Source: Nocardioides hwasunensis | GTDB lineage: Bacteria > Actinomycetota > Actinomycetes > Propionibacteriales > Nocardioidaceae | DNA length: 64,000 nucleotides | Assembly: GCF_014779665.1 (NCBI RefSeq) | Contig: NZ_JACXYY010000008.1 | Location: 124,001-188,000 of the forward strand | Reading direction: 5' to 3' | Shown: positions 51,726 to 60,131 of the stretch, piece by piece | How the letters are laid out: every line of letters starts with the position of its first letter | How positions within the stretch are numbered: the first letter of the stretch is position 1 | Position numbers and translations under genes: made by a program | The notes under the pieces: generated by a model | What the model was told of the DNA's origin: nothing | Seen by the model: the letters and a program-made list of their open reading frames with translations, nothing else | The model's database searches: none

Positions 51726-52151
51726 CGTCGCCCCGGAGACCCAGGCGGCGCCCGCCAGGCAGACCAGGGCGCCGAGCGTCCGGGCCCGGTCCGCCAGCAC
51801 CAGGCGCGCCAGCAGGGCCGGGCGGTCGCCGGACGGCACTCGTGACAGGCGCCCGTGCAGCGGGGCCGCGGCGAACGCCGTCGAGATGATCGAGCCCGTT
51901 CCGCCGGCCAGCGCGACCCAGGTGCCGGGCGAGCGTGGCTCGGCGACCAGCGTCCAGGCGAGCAGCAGGACCAGGGCGGCGTAGATCGCCACCGCCAGGG
52001 GTGCCACGCGTCGCGAGTGGCGGTCGTGGGCGCGTGTCCACCCCTCGGGTGGGACCTCCATCAGTGCGGGGTAGACCACCAGGGTGATCGTCAGCTGGAA
52101 CCCCGCGTGGAGCGACGCGGCCAGCAGCAGCCAGGGGGCCGGGTCGGCCAT
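51714..52151 (-). CDS. Small four-helix membrane protein of unknown function
   Basis: A 145-residue protein with four hydrophobic helices (PWLLLAASLHAGFQLTITLVV, in part; VAIYAALVLLLAWTLVA; WVALAGGTGSIISTAF; LGALVCLAGAAWV). No family is recognised. A TAGGGT box (complement of 52158-52163) lies six bases before the ATG. The C-terminal TPAG is encoded by the tandem repeat, so the original end may have been overwritten. Confidence 0.6.
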   Translation of the reverse strand: MADPAPWLLLAASLHAGFQLTITLVVYPALMEVPPEGWTRAHDRHSRRVAPLAVAIYAALVLLLAWTLVAEPRSPGTWVALAGGTGSIISTAFAAAPLHGRLSRVPSGDRPALLARLVLADRARTLGALVCLAGAAWVSGATPAG

Positions 52152-52176
52152 GCCCCGACCCTAGTCCCGTCGGCTC

Positions 52177-52935
52177 CTACTTCCTGCGCGCGAGGAACGC
52201 CGTCATCGCCTCGCGGGCCTCGTCGCTGGCGAAGAGCCGGGCGCTGGTGGTCGCCATCTCCTCGCCGAGCGCGTCGATGCGGGCGACCAGGTCGCGGTTG
52301 AGGATCCGCTTGGACTCGCGCAGCCCCTGGGGCGCGCCGGTGGCCAGGCTCGCGCAGATCGCCGCGACCTCGTCGTCGAGGCGGTCGGCCGGCACCGCCT
52401 TCGTGACCAGTCCGTACGCCGCTGCCTCGGCGCCGGTGAACACCTCGCCGCCGAGGGTGGTGAGCGCGGCCGCCCGGGGATTCATCCGGTGGTGCACGGT
52501 GAGGCTGATGATCGCGGCGGCCAGGCCGAGCTTGACCTCGGTGAGCGCGAAGGTCGCGTCCTCGGCGCTGACCGCGATGTCGGCGGCGGCGATGATGCCG
52601 ATGCCACCGGCCCGGACGGCCCCGAGGTTCTTGGTGACCACCGGCTTGTCGAGGGTGGCGACCAGCCTCTGGAGCTCGACGATGCGGCGGGCGCCGACCT
52701 CCATGCCCTCCGTGCTCGCCTCGGTGAGGTCGGCCCCGGAGCAGAAGACCTTGCCGGAGCTCTCCACCAGCACCACGCGTACGTCGTCGTCGCTCCCGGC
52801 CCGCTCGAGGTGCGCGTGCAGCTCGGTCACCAGCTGCCTGCTCAGTGCGTTGCGGTTGGCCGGGCTGTCGAGGGTGATCGTGGCGACGGCGTCGGCAACG
52901 GCGTAGTGGACCAGCTCGGGAGTGACGTCGGTCAT
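52177..52935 (-). CDS. Enoyl-CoA hydratase/isomerase family protein
   Basis: A 252-residue crotonase-fold protein. It shows LDSPANRNALS, then FCSGADLTEAS (oxyanion hole), and KNLGAVRAGGIGIIAAADIAVS. The usual catalytic Glu in GGG(L/M)E is replaced: here RAGGIGIIAAAD has Gly-Ile-Gly at that site, while FALTEVKLGLAAAIISL retains the second Glu. It may be an isomerase or other crotonase, not a classical hydratase. ATG 52935 was chosen because it begins just before the fold. Confidence 0.85.
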   Translation of the reverse strand: MTDVTPELVHYAVADAVATITLDSPANRNALSRQLVTELHAHLERAGSDDDVRVVLVESSGKVFCSGADLTEASTEGMEVGARRIVELQRLVATLDKPVVTKNLGAVRAGGIGIIAAADIAVSAEDATFALTEVKLGLAAAIISLTVHHRMNPRAAALTTLGGEVFTGAEAAAYGLVTKAVPADRLDDEVAAICASLATGAPQGLRESKRILNRDLVARIDALGEEMATTSARLFASDEAREAMTAFLARRK

Positions 52936-52957
52936 GACCGGCATCCTGCCGCACGGC

Positions 52958-52985
52958 CCATCCGTAGCTCCCCTCGCTCCGAACA
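52958..52985 (+). promoter_or_regulatory. SigK-type promoter of the molybdoenzyme gene
   Basis: CCATCC (52958-52963), 16 bp, CGAACA (52980-52985). This agrees with the mycobacterial SigK consensus (-35 CCATCC, -10 CGAATT-like). The -10 box ends six bases before ATG 52992, so the transcript is probably leaderless. The same hexamers with the same spacing precede the fasciclin gene. Confidence 0.72.
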
Positions 52986-52991
52986 ACTCGC

Positions 52992-54539
52992 ATGCAGACC
53001 CCCGACAAGCAGTCCCGCTGGACCTGGCTGCGCCACGCCGTCTACGGCGTCCTCGCCACCCTCGTCGGGCTCGCGGCGGCCCACCTGGTCGCCGCCTTCA
53101 CCGTCCCGGCGGCCTCGCCGGTGCTCGCGGTGGGCTCCACGGTCATCGACCTGACGCCGACCCCGCTGAAGGAGTTCGCGATCCGCCAGTTCGGCACCGC
53201 GGACAAGCTCGTGCTGGTCGGGTCGGTCACGATCGTGGTCCTCCTGCTCGCCGCCCTGGCGGGCGTCATCGCCCGCCGTCGCGAGACGGTCGGTCTGCTC
53301 ATCCTCGTGGGCCTCGCCGGCGTCGCCGGCGTGCTCGCCGTCCTGCGCCCGTCCTCCGGGCCGCTGGACGTCCTCCCCGCTCTGGTCGCCGCAGTCATCG
53401 CCTCCACCTCGTTGTGGTGGCTGCACCGGGTTGACGACCGGAGCACCGAAGGGCCGTCGAACAGGGTCGACGGTCCTCGCCCGACCCGACGCGGGGTCGT
53501 GCTGGCGACCGGCGGTCTCGCCGCTGCCGCAGTGACCATGGGGGCCCTCGGCCGCTGGGTGACGTCCTACCGCCTCGGCGGGACCGACGTCGCACTGCCG
53601 ACCGCCACCGACCCCGCGCCGGCCTTTCCCCAGGGCCTGGAGAAGATGTACGGCGGCATCACGCCGCTGCGCACCCCCGACGGAGACTTCTACCGCGTCG
53701 ACACCCGCCTGACGGTCCCGGCCGTGGACGTCGACTCGTGGACGCTGACCATCGACGGCGACGTCGACCAGGAGGTCACACTCACCTTCGCCGACCTCAC
53801 CGCCATGGAGACCATGGAGCGCGACATCACGCTCACCTGCGTGTCCAACTCGGTGGGCGGACCCTACGTCGGTGGTGCCCGCTGGCTCGGCATCCCCCTC
53901 GCGGACGTGCTGGCCAAGGCCGGCATCGACTCGACCAAGGCCGACCAGATCCTCTCCACCGACGTCGACGGGATGACCATCTCGACGCCGCTCGACGTGG
54001 CCCTCGACGGCCGTGACGCGATGATCGCGATCGGCATGAACGGTGGTCCGCTGCCGCGCACCCACGGGTTCCCGGCGCGAATGGTCGTCCCCGGTCTCTA
54101 CGGCTTCGTGAGCGCGTGCAAGTGGATCACGAGGATGACGCTGACGACCTACGACGCCGAGCAGGCCTACTGGACCGAGCGCAAGTGGGTCACCGATGCT
54201 CCGATCAAGATCTCCAGCCGCATCGACACCCCCAAGCCCCTGTCCACCAGCGACGCCGGCACGGTCATCATCGGCGGCGTCGCGTGGGCCCAGGGCGTCG
54301 GCATCGAGAAGGTCGAGGTGCGCATCGACGGCGGAGGCTGGCAGGAGGCGAAGCTCGGACCGCAGGTGAACAACGACTACTGGCGCCAGTGGTACTACGA
54401 GTGGGACGGCGAGCCGGGGCGCCACCTCATCGCCAGCCGGGCCACCAACAAGGACGGCGAGGTGCAGACCGACGTGCGGATGACGCCGTTCCCCGAGGGC
54501 TCCTCCGGACTCCAGGAGATCTCCATCAGCGTCACGTGA
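52992..54539 (+). CDS. Membrane molybdopterin oxidoreductase, sulfite-oxidase-like
   Basis: A 515-residue protein. Four or five membrane helices fill residues 10-195, the last following PTRRGVVLATGG, a Tat-like twin arginine. The exported catalytic domain (about 215-400) is of the sulfite oxidase/YedY family; TLTCVSNSVGGPYVGGARW holds the Mo-coordinating Cys. A C-terminal Ig-like Mo-co dimerisation domain ends the protein. It probably reduces or oxidises an S- or N-oxide outside the cell; electron partner unknown. A SigK-type promoter precedes it, tying it to the sigK genes downstream. Confidence 0.88.
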   Translation: MQTPDKQSRWTWLRHAVYGVLATLVGLAAAHLVAAFTVPAASPVLAVGSTVIDLTPTPLKEFAIRQFGTADKLVLVGSVTIVVLLLAALAGVIARRRETVGLLILVGLAGVAGVLAVLRPSSGPLDVLPALVAAVIASTSLWWLHRVDDRSTEGPSNRVDGPRPTRRGVVLATGGLAAAAVTMGALGRWVTSYRLGGTDVALPTATDPAPAFPQGLEKMYGGITPLRTPDGDFYRVDTRLTVPAVDVDSWTLTIDGDVDQEVTLTFADLTAMETMERDITLTCVSNSVGGPYVGGARWLGIPLADVLAKAGIDSTKADQILSTDVDGMTISTPLDVALDGRDAMIAIGMNGGPLPRTHGFPARMVVPGLYGFVSACKWITRMTLTTYDAEQAYWTERKWVTDAPIKISSRIDTPKPLSTSDAGTVIIGGVAWAQGVGIEKVEVRIDGGGWQEAKLGPQVNNDYWRQWYYEWDGEPGRHLIASRATNKDGEVQTDVRMTPFPEGSSGLQEISISVT

Positions 54540-54557
54540 CGCGCCGCACGACCCCGC

Positions 54558-54619
54558 CGACGGGCGGTGGATGACGCAGGTCCCGAGCCTCCGGGACCTG
54601 CGTCATCCACCGCCCGTCG
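54558..54619. terminator. Perfect 28-bp inverted repeat
   Basis: Arms 54558-54585 and 54592-54619 are exact reverse complements over 28 bp with a 6-nt loop (AGCCTC). It begins 18 bp after the molybdoenzyme stop and ends 43 bp before the next SigK-type promoter, so it should insulate the two transcripts. No T-tract follows. Confidence 0.75.
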
Positions 54620-54662
54620 TCATGTCCGGACCAAGGTCTGTCCAAACTTTTTCCCACCGCAC

Positions 54663-54690
54663 CCATCCACCCGGCAGACGGCGCCGAACA
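54663..54690 (+). promoter_or_regulatory. SigK-type promoter of the fasciclin-sigK operon
   Basis: CCATCC (54663-54668), 16 bp, CGAACA (54685-54690), identical hexamers and spacing to those at 52958-52985. The expected transcription start, 6-8 bases downstream, gives a leader of about 48 nt to ATG 54745. Confidence 0.75.
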
Positions 54691-54744
54691 CCTCTCGACA
54701 GCGGGCCTACCGGCCCCCCATGGCCCCAATCGAGAGGCAACGCC

Positions 54745-55404
54745 ATGAACACCAAGCTCCGCACCCGCACCCTGGGTATCGCCGCGATCGCCCTGACCGC
54801 CTCCATGAGCCTGGCGGCCTGTGGCAGCGACAGCGACACCGACGCCGCATCCGACCCGACCAGCTCGGCCACCACCTCGGAGACCCCGAGCGAGACCCCC
54901 TCGGAGACCACCTCCGAGGAGCCTGCGGCCGACGACGCCCCGTTCGGCCCCGCGTGCTCGCAGGTCCCGACCGACGGCCCCGGCTCCGTCGAGGGCATGG
55001 CCCAGGACCCGGTCGCCACCGCGGCCTCGAACAACCCGCTCCTCGAGACGCTGGTCGCCGCCGTGACCGCGGCCGACCTGGGCGACACGCTCAACTCGGC
55101 GCAGGACATCACCGTCTTCGCCCCGATCAACGACGCGTTCGCCGCGATCCCGAAGAAGGACCTCAACGCCCTCCTGAAGGACAAGGAGGCGCTCACCACC
55201 GTGCTGACGCACCACGTGGTCGAGGGTCGCCTGAGCCCGGCCGACGTGGCCGGCGAGCACGAGACCCTGGCCGGCGACACGCTCACCGTCGACGGCTCGG
55301 GCGAGGACTTCACCATCGGTGACGCCTCGGTCGTCTGCGGCAACGTGCAGACCGCCAACGCCACGGTCTACCTCATCGACCAGGTCCTGATGCCGCAGAG
55401 CTGA
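54745..55404 (+). CDS. Fasciclin-domain lipoprotein (MPT83-like)
   Basis: A 219-residue exported lipoprotein: signal LGIAAIALTASMSLAACG with lipobox LAAC, a Thr/Ser/Glu-rich linker (about 25-60), then one FAS1 domain with NNPLLETLVAAVTAADLGDTL, ITVFAPINDAFAAIP and a TVYLIDQVLMP end. MPT70/MPT83 of M. tuberculosis have the same plan and are the best-known SigK targets. It is presumed to be cell-surface adhesive. It is 26 bp upstream of sigK with no terminator between. Confidence 0.92.
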   Translation: MNTKLRTRTLGIAAIALTASMSLAACGSDSDTDAASDPTSSATTSETPSETPSETTSEEPAADDAPFGPACSQVPTDGPGSVEGMAQDPVATAASNNPLLETLVAAVTAADLGDTLNSAQDITVFAPINDAFAAIPKKDLNALLKDKEALTTVLTHHVVEGRLSPADVAGEHETLAGDTLTVDGSGEDFTIGDASVVCGNVQTANATVYLIDQVLMPQS

Positions 55405-55430
55405 TCATCCTTCGACGAACAACTGCAAGG

Positions 55431-56051
55431 ATGGCTGACGTGGATCACGTGAGGCCCGTACCGGACGGGGCGCCCCAGGGAGACCTGGGCGCCCCCTCCG
55501 GGGGCGACGCACCAAGGCTGGCGGATCTGCTCCGCCGGGCCGCGCTCGGTGACGAGGCGGCGTTCGCAGAGTTCTACGACGCGACGTCGGCTCGCTCCTA
55601 CGGCCTCGCGCTCCGCGTGGTCCGCAACCCGGCCCACGCCGAGGAGGTCACGCAAGAGGCCTACCTCGACGCGTGGCGCTCCAGCGCCAGGTTCGACTCC
55701 GGTCGCGGAAGCGCGGCCGGCTGGCTCCTCACCATCGTCCACCGCAAGGCCGTCGACCGGGTCCGCTCGGTCGAGGCGGCCACTGCGCGCGACGAGGGCT
55801 GGAACCGGGACACCACTCCGGTCGACCACGACCAGACGGCAGAATCGGCCCACGCGTCCTTGGACGCGGCCCGGGTCCGCAATGCGGTCGCCACCCTCAC
55901 CGACGTCCAACGGCGCGCCGTGGAGCTCGCCTACTTCGGTGGTTACACCCACACGGAGGTCGCCACCCTCCTCGACGTCCCGCTCGGGACGGCCAAGACA
56001 CGAATACGCGACGGACTGATCCGCCTGCGAGACCTGATGGGAGTCAGCTGA
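55431..56051 (+). CDS. sigK: ECF sigma factor SigK
   Basis: A 206-residue sigma-70 family factor: region 2 LLRRAALGDEAAFAEFYDAT to EEVTQEAYLDAWRSSARFD, and region 4 LTDVQRRAVELAYFGGYTHT with LGTAKTRIRDGLIRLRDLM. Similarity, the fasciclin gene before it and the rskA gene after it identify SigK. The ATG has AAGG touching it; GTG 55440 has the better-spaced AAGGA. A CGAACA at 55416-55421 has no CCATCC partner, so transcription probably comes mainly from the fasciclin promoter, giving positive autoregulation. Confidence 0.92.
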   Translation: MADVDHVRPVPDGAPQGDLGAPSGGDAPRLADLLRRAALGDEAAFAEFYDATSARSYGLALRVVRNPAHAEEVTQEAYLDAWRSSARFDSGRGSAAGWLLTIVHRKAVDRVRSVEAATARDEGWNRDTTPVDHDQTAESAHASLDAARVRNAVATLTDVQRRAVELAYFGGYTHTEVATLLDVPLGTAKTRIRDGLIRLRDLMGVS

Positions 56052-56761
56052 TGAGCGACCTGCACAAGCTCACGGGCGCCTACGCCGTCGACGCCCTCAA
56101 CGACCTCGAGCGTGCTCGCTTCGAGCGTCACCTCGCCGAGTGCGAGGACTGCCGCGCCGAGGTTCGCGAGCTGCAGGAGACCGCCGCGCTGCTGGCCGAG
56201 TCCACGGCCGTCGAGCCTCCCGCGTCGCTGCGCGGCTCCGTGCTCGCCGGCATCTCCCAGGTCCGCCCCCTGCCTCCCGTCGTCCCGGTGACGTCGGCTC
56301 CCTCCGCGGTCAGGCACCGCTTCCCTCTTCTCGTGGCTGCCGCCCTGGTCCTGATCGCCGGCTTCGGCGCCGTCGTGTGGCAGCCCTGGTCCAACCCGGC
56401 GCCCACCCTGACCGCTGCTGAGCAGGTCCTCCAGGCCCCCGACGCCCAGAGGGTCTCGGTCGACCTCGGCGACATGGGCAAGGCGACCGTCGTACGCTCC
56501 AAGTCGCAGGACAAGGCCGTCATCGTCACCGACGACATGGCCCCGGCCCCGGCGGGCAAGGACTACGAGCTGTGGTTGTTGCCCGACGCTGACACCTATG
56601 TCTCCGCAGGCCTGATGACCGACGGCGCCAACCAGACCACCGTGCTGGACGGGTCGGCCGCAGACGCGGTCGCCGTCGGCATCACCGTGGAGCCCGACGG
56701 CGGATCGGAGCAGCCGACCACCGACCCGATCGCGGTCTTCGACCTCACTCAGTCCACATGA
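56051..56761 (+). CDS. rskA: Anti-sigma-K factor RskA
   Basis: A 236-residue membrane anti-sigma factor. The cytoplasmic domain carries a zinc anti-sigma motif HLAECEDC (His27, Cys31, Cys34), followed by one membrane helix (FPLLVAAALVLIAGFGAVVW) and an extracytoplasmic RskA domain (YELWLLPDAD region). It holds SigK at the membrane until regulated proteolysis. It overlaps sigK by one base and the oxidase gene by four, so it is made with its sigma factor. Confidence 0.92.
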   Translation: MSDLHKLTGAYAVDALNDLERARFERHLAECEDCRAEVRELQETAALLAESTAVEPPASLRGSVLAGISQVRPLPPVVPVTSAPSAVRHRFPLLVAAALVLIAGFGAVVWQPWSNPAPTLTAAEQVLQAPDAQRVSVDLGDMGKATVVRSKSQDKAVIVTDDMAPAPAGKDYELWLLPDADTYVSAGLMTDGANQTTVLDGSAADAVAVGITVEPDGGSEQPTTDPIAVFDLTQST

Positions 56762-58755
56762 TCGAGTCAGGGACGCGCCGGGTCGCCGTCGTCGGCTCCG
56801 GTGTCGCGGGGCTGACCGCGGCCTGGGTCGCCTCGCGCACCGCGCACGTCACGCTCTACGAGGCCGACGACCGCCTCGGTGGCCACGCCGACACCCACCG
56901 GGTCACGACGCCCGAAGGTGAGCTGGCCATCGACACCGGCTTCATCGTGCACAACCGGCGCACCTACCCCACGCTCCTCCGGCTCTTCGCCGAGCTCGGC
57001 GTGGAGACCCAGCCCTCGGAGATGTCGCTCTCGGTGAGCGACGCCGGAACCGGGGTCGAGTACGCCGGCGCGCTCGGGGCGCGCGGCCTGTTCGCCCAGC
57101 GTTCCTCGCTCACCTCGCGTGAGCACTGGCGGATGCTGACCGAGATCCCCCGCTTCCACCGCCGCGCCAGGGCGCTCCTCGCGACCGAGGACACCGGCGC
57201 TGACCAGACGCTGCGCGAGTTCCTCGCCGACGGCGGCTTCACCCCCGGCTTCGTCCGGCACTTCATGGAGCCCCTGGTCGCGGCCGTGTGGTCGTGCGAC
57301 CCGGCGACCTCGCTGGACTACCCCGCGCGCTACCTCTTCACCTTCCTCGAGCACCACGGCATGCTCGGTGTGTTCGGCTCGCCCTCGTGGCGCACGGTGA
57401 CCGGCGGTTCGGCGACCTACGTCGCGAAGGTCGCCGAGGGACTGCAGGAGCTCCGCCTCGAGACGAAGGTGACCTCGATCCGCGAGCTCGTCGACCGGGT
57501 CGAGGTGACCGACGGCAGCGGCGCCACGTCGTCGTACGACGCGGTGGTCGTCGCCACGCACCCCTCCCACGCGCTCGCGATGCTCGAGCACCCCACCGAC
57601 CTCCAGCGCGAGCTGCTGTCGGCGATGCCCTACAGCAGCAACCCGGCGCTCCTGCACACCGACACTTCTCTCCTGCCGTCCGCTCCCGGTGCGCGCGCGT
57701 CGTGGAACTTCTTCCGGCCCGAGGACGAGAGCGGTGCGGTCACGGTCACCTACGACCTCACCCGCCTCCAGCGCCTGCCCACCGACACCCACTACCTCGT
57801 CACGCTCGGCGGCGAGGACCTCGTCGACCCGGCGACCGTGATCGACCGGATGGAGTACGAGCACCCGCTCTACACCCCCGAGTCGGTCGCCGCCTCGCGA
57901 CGGCTGCCGGAGATCGACACCGCCCGGGTCGCCTTCGCCGGCGCCTACCACGGCTGGGGCTTCCACGAGGACGGTGCGCGCTCCGGCCTGGCCGCGGCGA
58001 CGCACCTCGGCCTGCCGTGGGTCCGCACCACCCGCGTCCTCCCGCGCCCGGGCCGCTTCGAGACCACGATCCGGCACACCCGGCGCACGCCGTTCAAGCG
58101 CTCCTTCGAGCACGCCTCGACCTTCTGGCTCGTCGACCTCGACGACCTGCCCGACCACGGCGCGCTCGCCCGGTTCGAGGCGCGCGACCACCTCGGCTCC
58201 CCCGACCTCTCGCTGCGCGCCAACGTCGAGTCCTTCCTCGGCCTGCACGACGTGTCGCTCGGCTCCGGCGGCGGCACGATCATGATGGCCGCGCAGCCCC
58301 GGTCCCTCGGCTACGCGTTCAACCCGATCAGCGTCTTCTGGTGCTTCGACGACGGGGGCCGCCAGGCCGCGGTCGTCGTGGAGGTCCACAACACCTACGG
58401 CGACCGCCATGCCTACCTCGTCCACCCCGACGACCAGGGCCGTGCGCAGACCGACAAGGCGATGTACGTCTCGCCCTTCCACGGCACCGACGGCTCGTAC
58501 GACGTCGCGGTCCCGATCCCGACCGACCGACTCCACGTCGCGGTGACCCTGCGGGGCCACTCCCACGAGACGGACGACGACGCGTCCCCGTTCAGCGCCA
58601 GCCTCACCGGCGCCCGCAGCGACGTACCCCTTCGCAGGACCCTCGGCGCCGCGCTGCGTGGCAGCGCGCTGATCCGGGCGCACGGCATCTGGCTGTGGGC
58701 GCGGCGACTGCCGATCCGGCCGCGACCCACCCACTCCCAGGAGGGCGTGCAATGA
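56758..58755 (+). CDS. FAD-dependent amine oxidase-type protein fused to DUF1365
   Basis: A 665-residue fusion. Residues 1-420: flavin oxidase with RVAVVGSGVAGLTAAWVA, LYEADDRLGGHADTH and the C-terminal FAD motif AFAGAYHGWGFHEDGARSG. Residues about 430-660: DUF1365, with HTRRTPFKRSFEHASTFWLV and SLGYAFNPISVFWCFD. In M. tuberculosis the two are separate neighbours (Rv0449c and Rv0448c) in the sigK locus; here they are one chain, implying that they act together, probably on membrane fatty acids with the methyltransferases downstream. Confidence 0.9.
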   Translation: MIESGTRRVAVVGSGVAGLTAAWVASRTAHVTLYEADDRLGGHADTHRVTTPEGELAIDTGFIVHNRRTYPTLLRLFAELGVETQPSEMSLSVSDAGTGVEYAGALGARGLFAQRSSLTSREHWRMLTEIPRFHRRARALLATEDTGADQTLREFLADGGFTPGFVRHFMEPLVAAVWSCDPATSLDYPARYLFTFLEHHGMLGVFGSPSWRTVTGGSATYVAKVAEGLQELRLETKVTSIRELVDRVEVTDGSGATSSYDAVVVATHPSHALAMLEHPTDLQRELLSAMPYSSNPALLHTDTSLLPSAPGARASWNFFRPEDESGAVTVTYDLTRLQRLPTDTHYLVTLGGEDLVDPATVIDRMEYEHPLYTPESVAASRRLPEIDTARVAFAGAYHGWGFHEDGARSGLAAATHLGLPWVRTTRVLPRPGRFETTIRHTRRTPFKRSFEHASTFWLVDLDDLPDHGALARFEARDHLGSPDLSLRANVESFLGLHDVSLGSGGGTIMMAAQPRSLGYAFNPISVFWCFDDGGRQAAVVVEVHNTYGDRHAYLVHPDDQGRAQTDKAMYVSPFHGTDGSYDVAVPIPTDRLHVAVTLRGHSHETDDDASPFSASLTGARSDVPLRRTLGAALRGSALIRAHGIWLWARRLPIRPRPTHSQEGVQ

Positions 58756-60131
58756 CACTCGAGAAGAACCGTCCCGACCAGTCCCGCGGCACCGGGCCCA
58801 ACCCGAGCCAGGGCGTCCCGGCGCTCGAGCAGCTGATCGGCGGACCGCGCACCGCCGTGTCGGCCGCGGTCGCCAAGCGACTCTTCCGCGCCGCCGTCCG
58901 TCGCCTCGCCGTCACCGTCGTCGAGAGCCCGGTCGGCAGCAGGGACGGCCGCGCGTTCGGGCAGGGCGGTCCCACCATGACCATCCACCGACCCGACGAG
59001 TTCTACGCCCGCGTCGGCCGCAACGGGCTGATCGGCTTCGGCGAGGCCTACCTGACCGGAGCGTGGGACGCCGAGGACCTCGCCGGCTTCCTCACCGTGC
59101 CCGCCGCCCGCATCGCCACGCTGATCCCCGAGCCGCTCCAGAGGCTGCGCGCCTTCGTGACACCTCGCCTGCCGGACCACCACCGGAGCACCGAGGACAA
59201 CAGCCAGGCCAACATCTCGCACCACTACGACCTGTCGAACGAGCTCTACACGCTCTTCCTCGACGAGACGCTGAGCTACTCGTCCGCGCTGTTCGACACC
59301 TCCCACGTGCCGGCCCCGGCCGGACCGGGCTCGGTCGCCGACCACCTGGTGGCCACCCCGCCGGAGCCCTCGGACCGGCCCGACCCGGCCCACCACAACG
59401 TCGACTTCGCCGAGGCCCAGGGACGCAAGATCGAGCGGCTCCTCGACGAGGCCGGCGTCACCGAGGGCACCCGCGTGCTCGAGATCGGCACCGGCTGGGG
59501 CGAGCTGGCCATCCGCGCCGCCCGTCGCGGCGCGACCGTCCACTCGGTCACGCTCTCCGTCGAGCAGCTCGAGCTCGCCGAGCAGCGCATCGCCGCGGCC
59601 GGCTTTGCCGACCGGGTCCAGGTGGAGCTGAAGGACTACCGGGCGCTCGGCACCGACGGCCAGACGTACGACGCCGTGCTGTCGGTCGAGATGATCGAGG
59701 CCGTGGGCGCCGAGTTCTGGGGCACCTACTTCCGGACGATCGACCGGGTCCTCGCTCGCGGAGGGAAGGTCGCCATCCAGGCGATCACCATGCCGCACGA
59801 CCGGATGCTCGCCACCCGCGACGGCGAGACCTGGATCAACAAGTACATCTTCCCGGGCGGCTTCCTGCCCAGCGTCGAGGTGATCGACCAGATCACCCGC
59901 GACGAGACCGGCCTGCGCCTGACCGGCCAGCTCGAGATGGGCAGCCACTACGCCGAGACCCTGCGTCGGTGGGACCGCCGCTTCCTGGCCCAGGGCGACG
60001 CCGTGCGCGCGCTCGGCTTCGACGACGTCTTCCTGCGGGTGTGGCACTTCTACCTGTCCTACTCGCAGGCTGGCTTCGCCAGCGGCTACATCAACGTCTC
60101 GCAGCTCACCTTCACCCGGGAGGACCAGTGA
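58752..60131 (+). CDS. Cyclopropane-fatty-acid-synthase-like methyltransferase (UfaA1-type)
   Basis: A 459-residue SAM-dependent methyltransferase of the CFA synthase family: ISHHYDLSNELYTLFLDETLSYSSALF, SAM site RVLEIGTGWGELAIRAA, then VEMIEAVG and WINKYIFPGGFLP. The order matches Rv0447c (ufaA1) in the mycobacterial sigK locus. It adds a methylene or methyl group to unsaturated phospholipid acyl chains. The insertion after SSALF (about 185-215, Pro-rich) is unusual. Overlaps both neighbours by four bases. Confidence 0.9.
   Translation: MTLEKNRPDQSRGTGPNPSQGVPALEQLIGGPRTAVSAAVAKRLFRAAVRRLAVTVVESPVGSRDGRAFGQGGPTMTIHRPDEFYARVGRNGLIGFGEAYLTGAWDAEDLAGFLTVPAARIATLIPEPLQRLRAFVTPRLPDHHRSTEDNSQANISHHYDLSNELYTLFLDETLSYSSALFDTSHVPAPAGPGSVADHLVATPPEPSDRPDPAHHNVDFAEAQGRKIERLLDEAGVTEGTRVLEIGTGWGELAIRAARRGATVHSVTLSVEQLELAEQRIAAAGFADRVQVELKDYRALGTDGQTYDAVLSVEMIEAVGAEFWGTYFRTIDRVLARGGKVAIQAITMPHDRMLATRDGETWINKYIFPGGFLPSVEVIDQITRDETGLRLTGQLEMGSHYAETLRRWDRRFLAQGDAVRALGFDDVFLRVWHFYLSYSQAGFASGYINVSQLTFTREDQ

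Noticed and set aside
55394..55421. A third SigK promoter directly before sigK
   Set aside because: CGAACA at 55416-55421 is present, but the position 16 bp upstream reads CGCAGA, not CCATCC.
56767..58758. 663-codon leftward frame opposite the FAD/DUF1365 gene
   Set aside because: Composition is of the shadow type (Arg/Gly/Val/His), without any motif, while the rightward frame has complete FAD and DUF1365 signatures.
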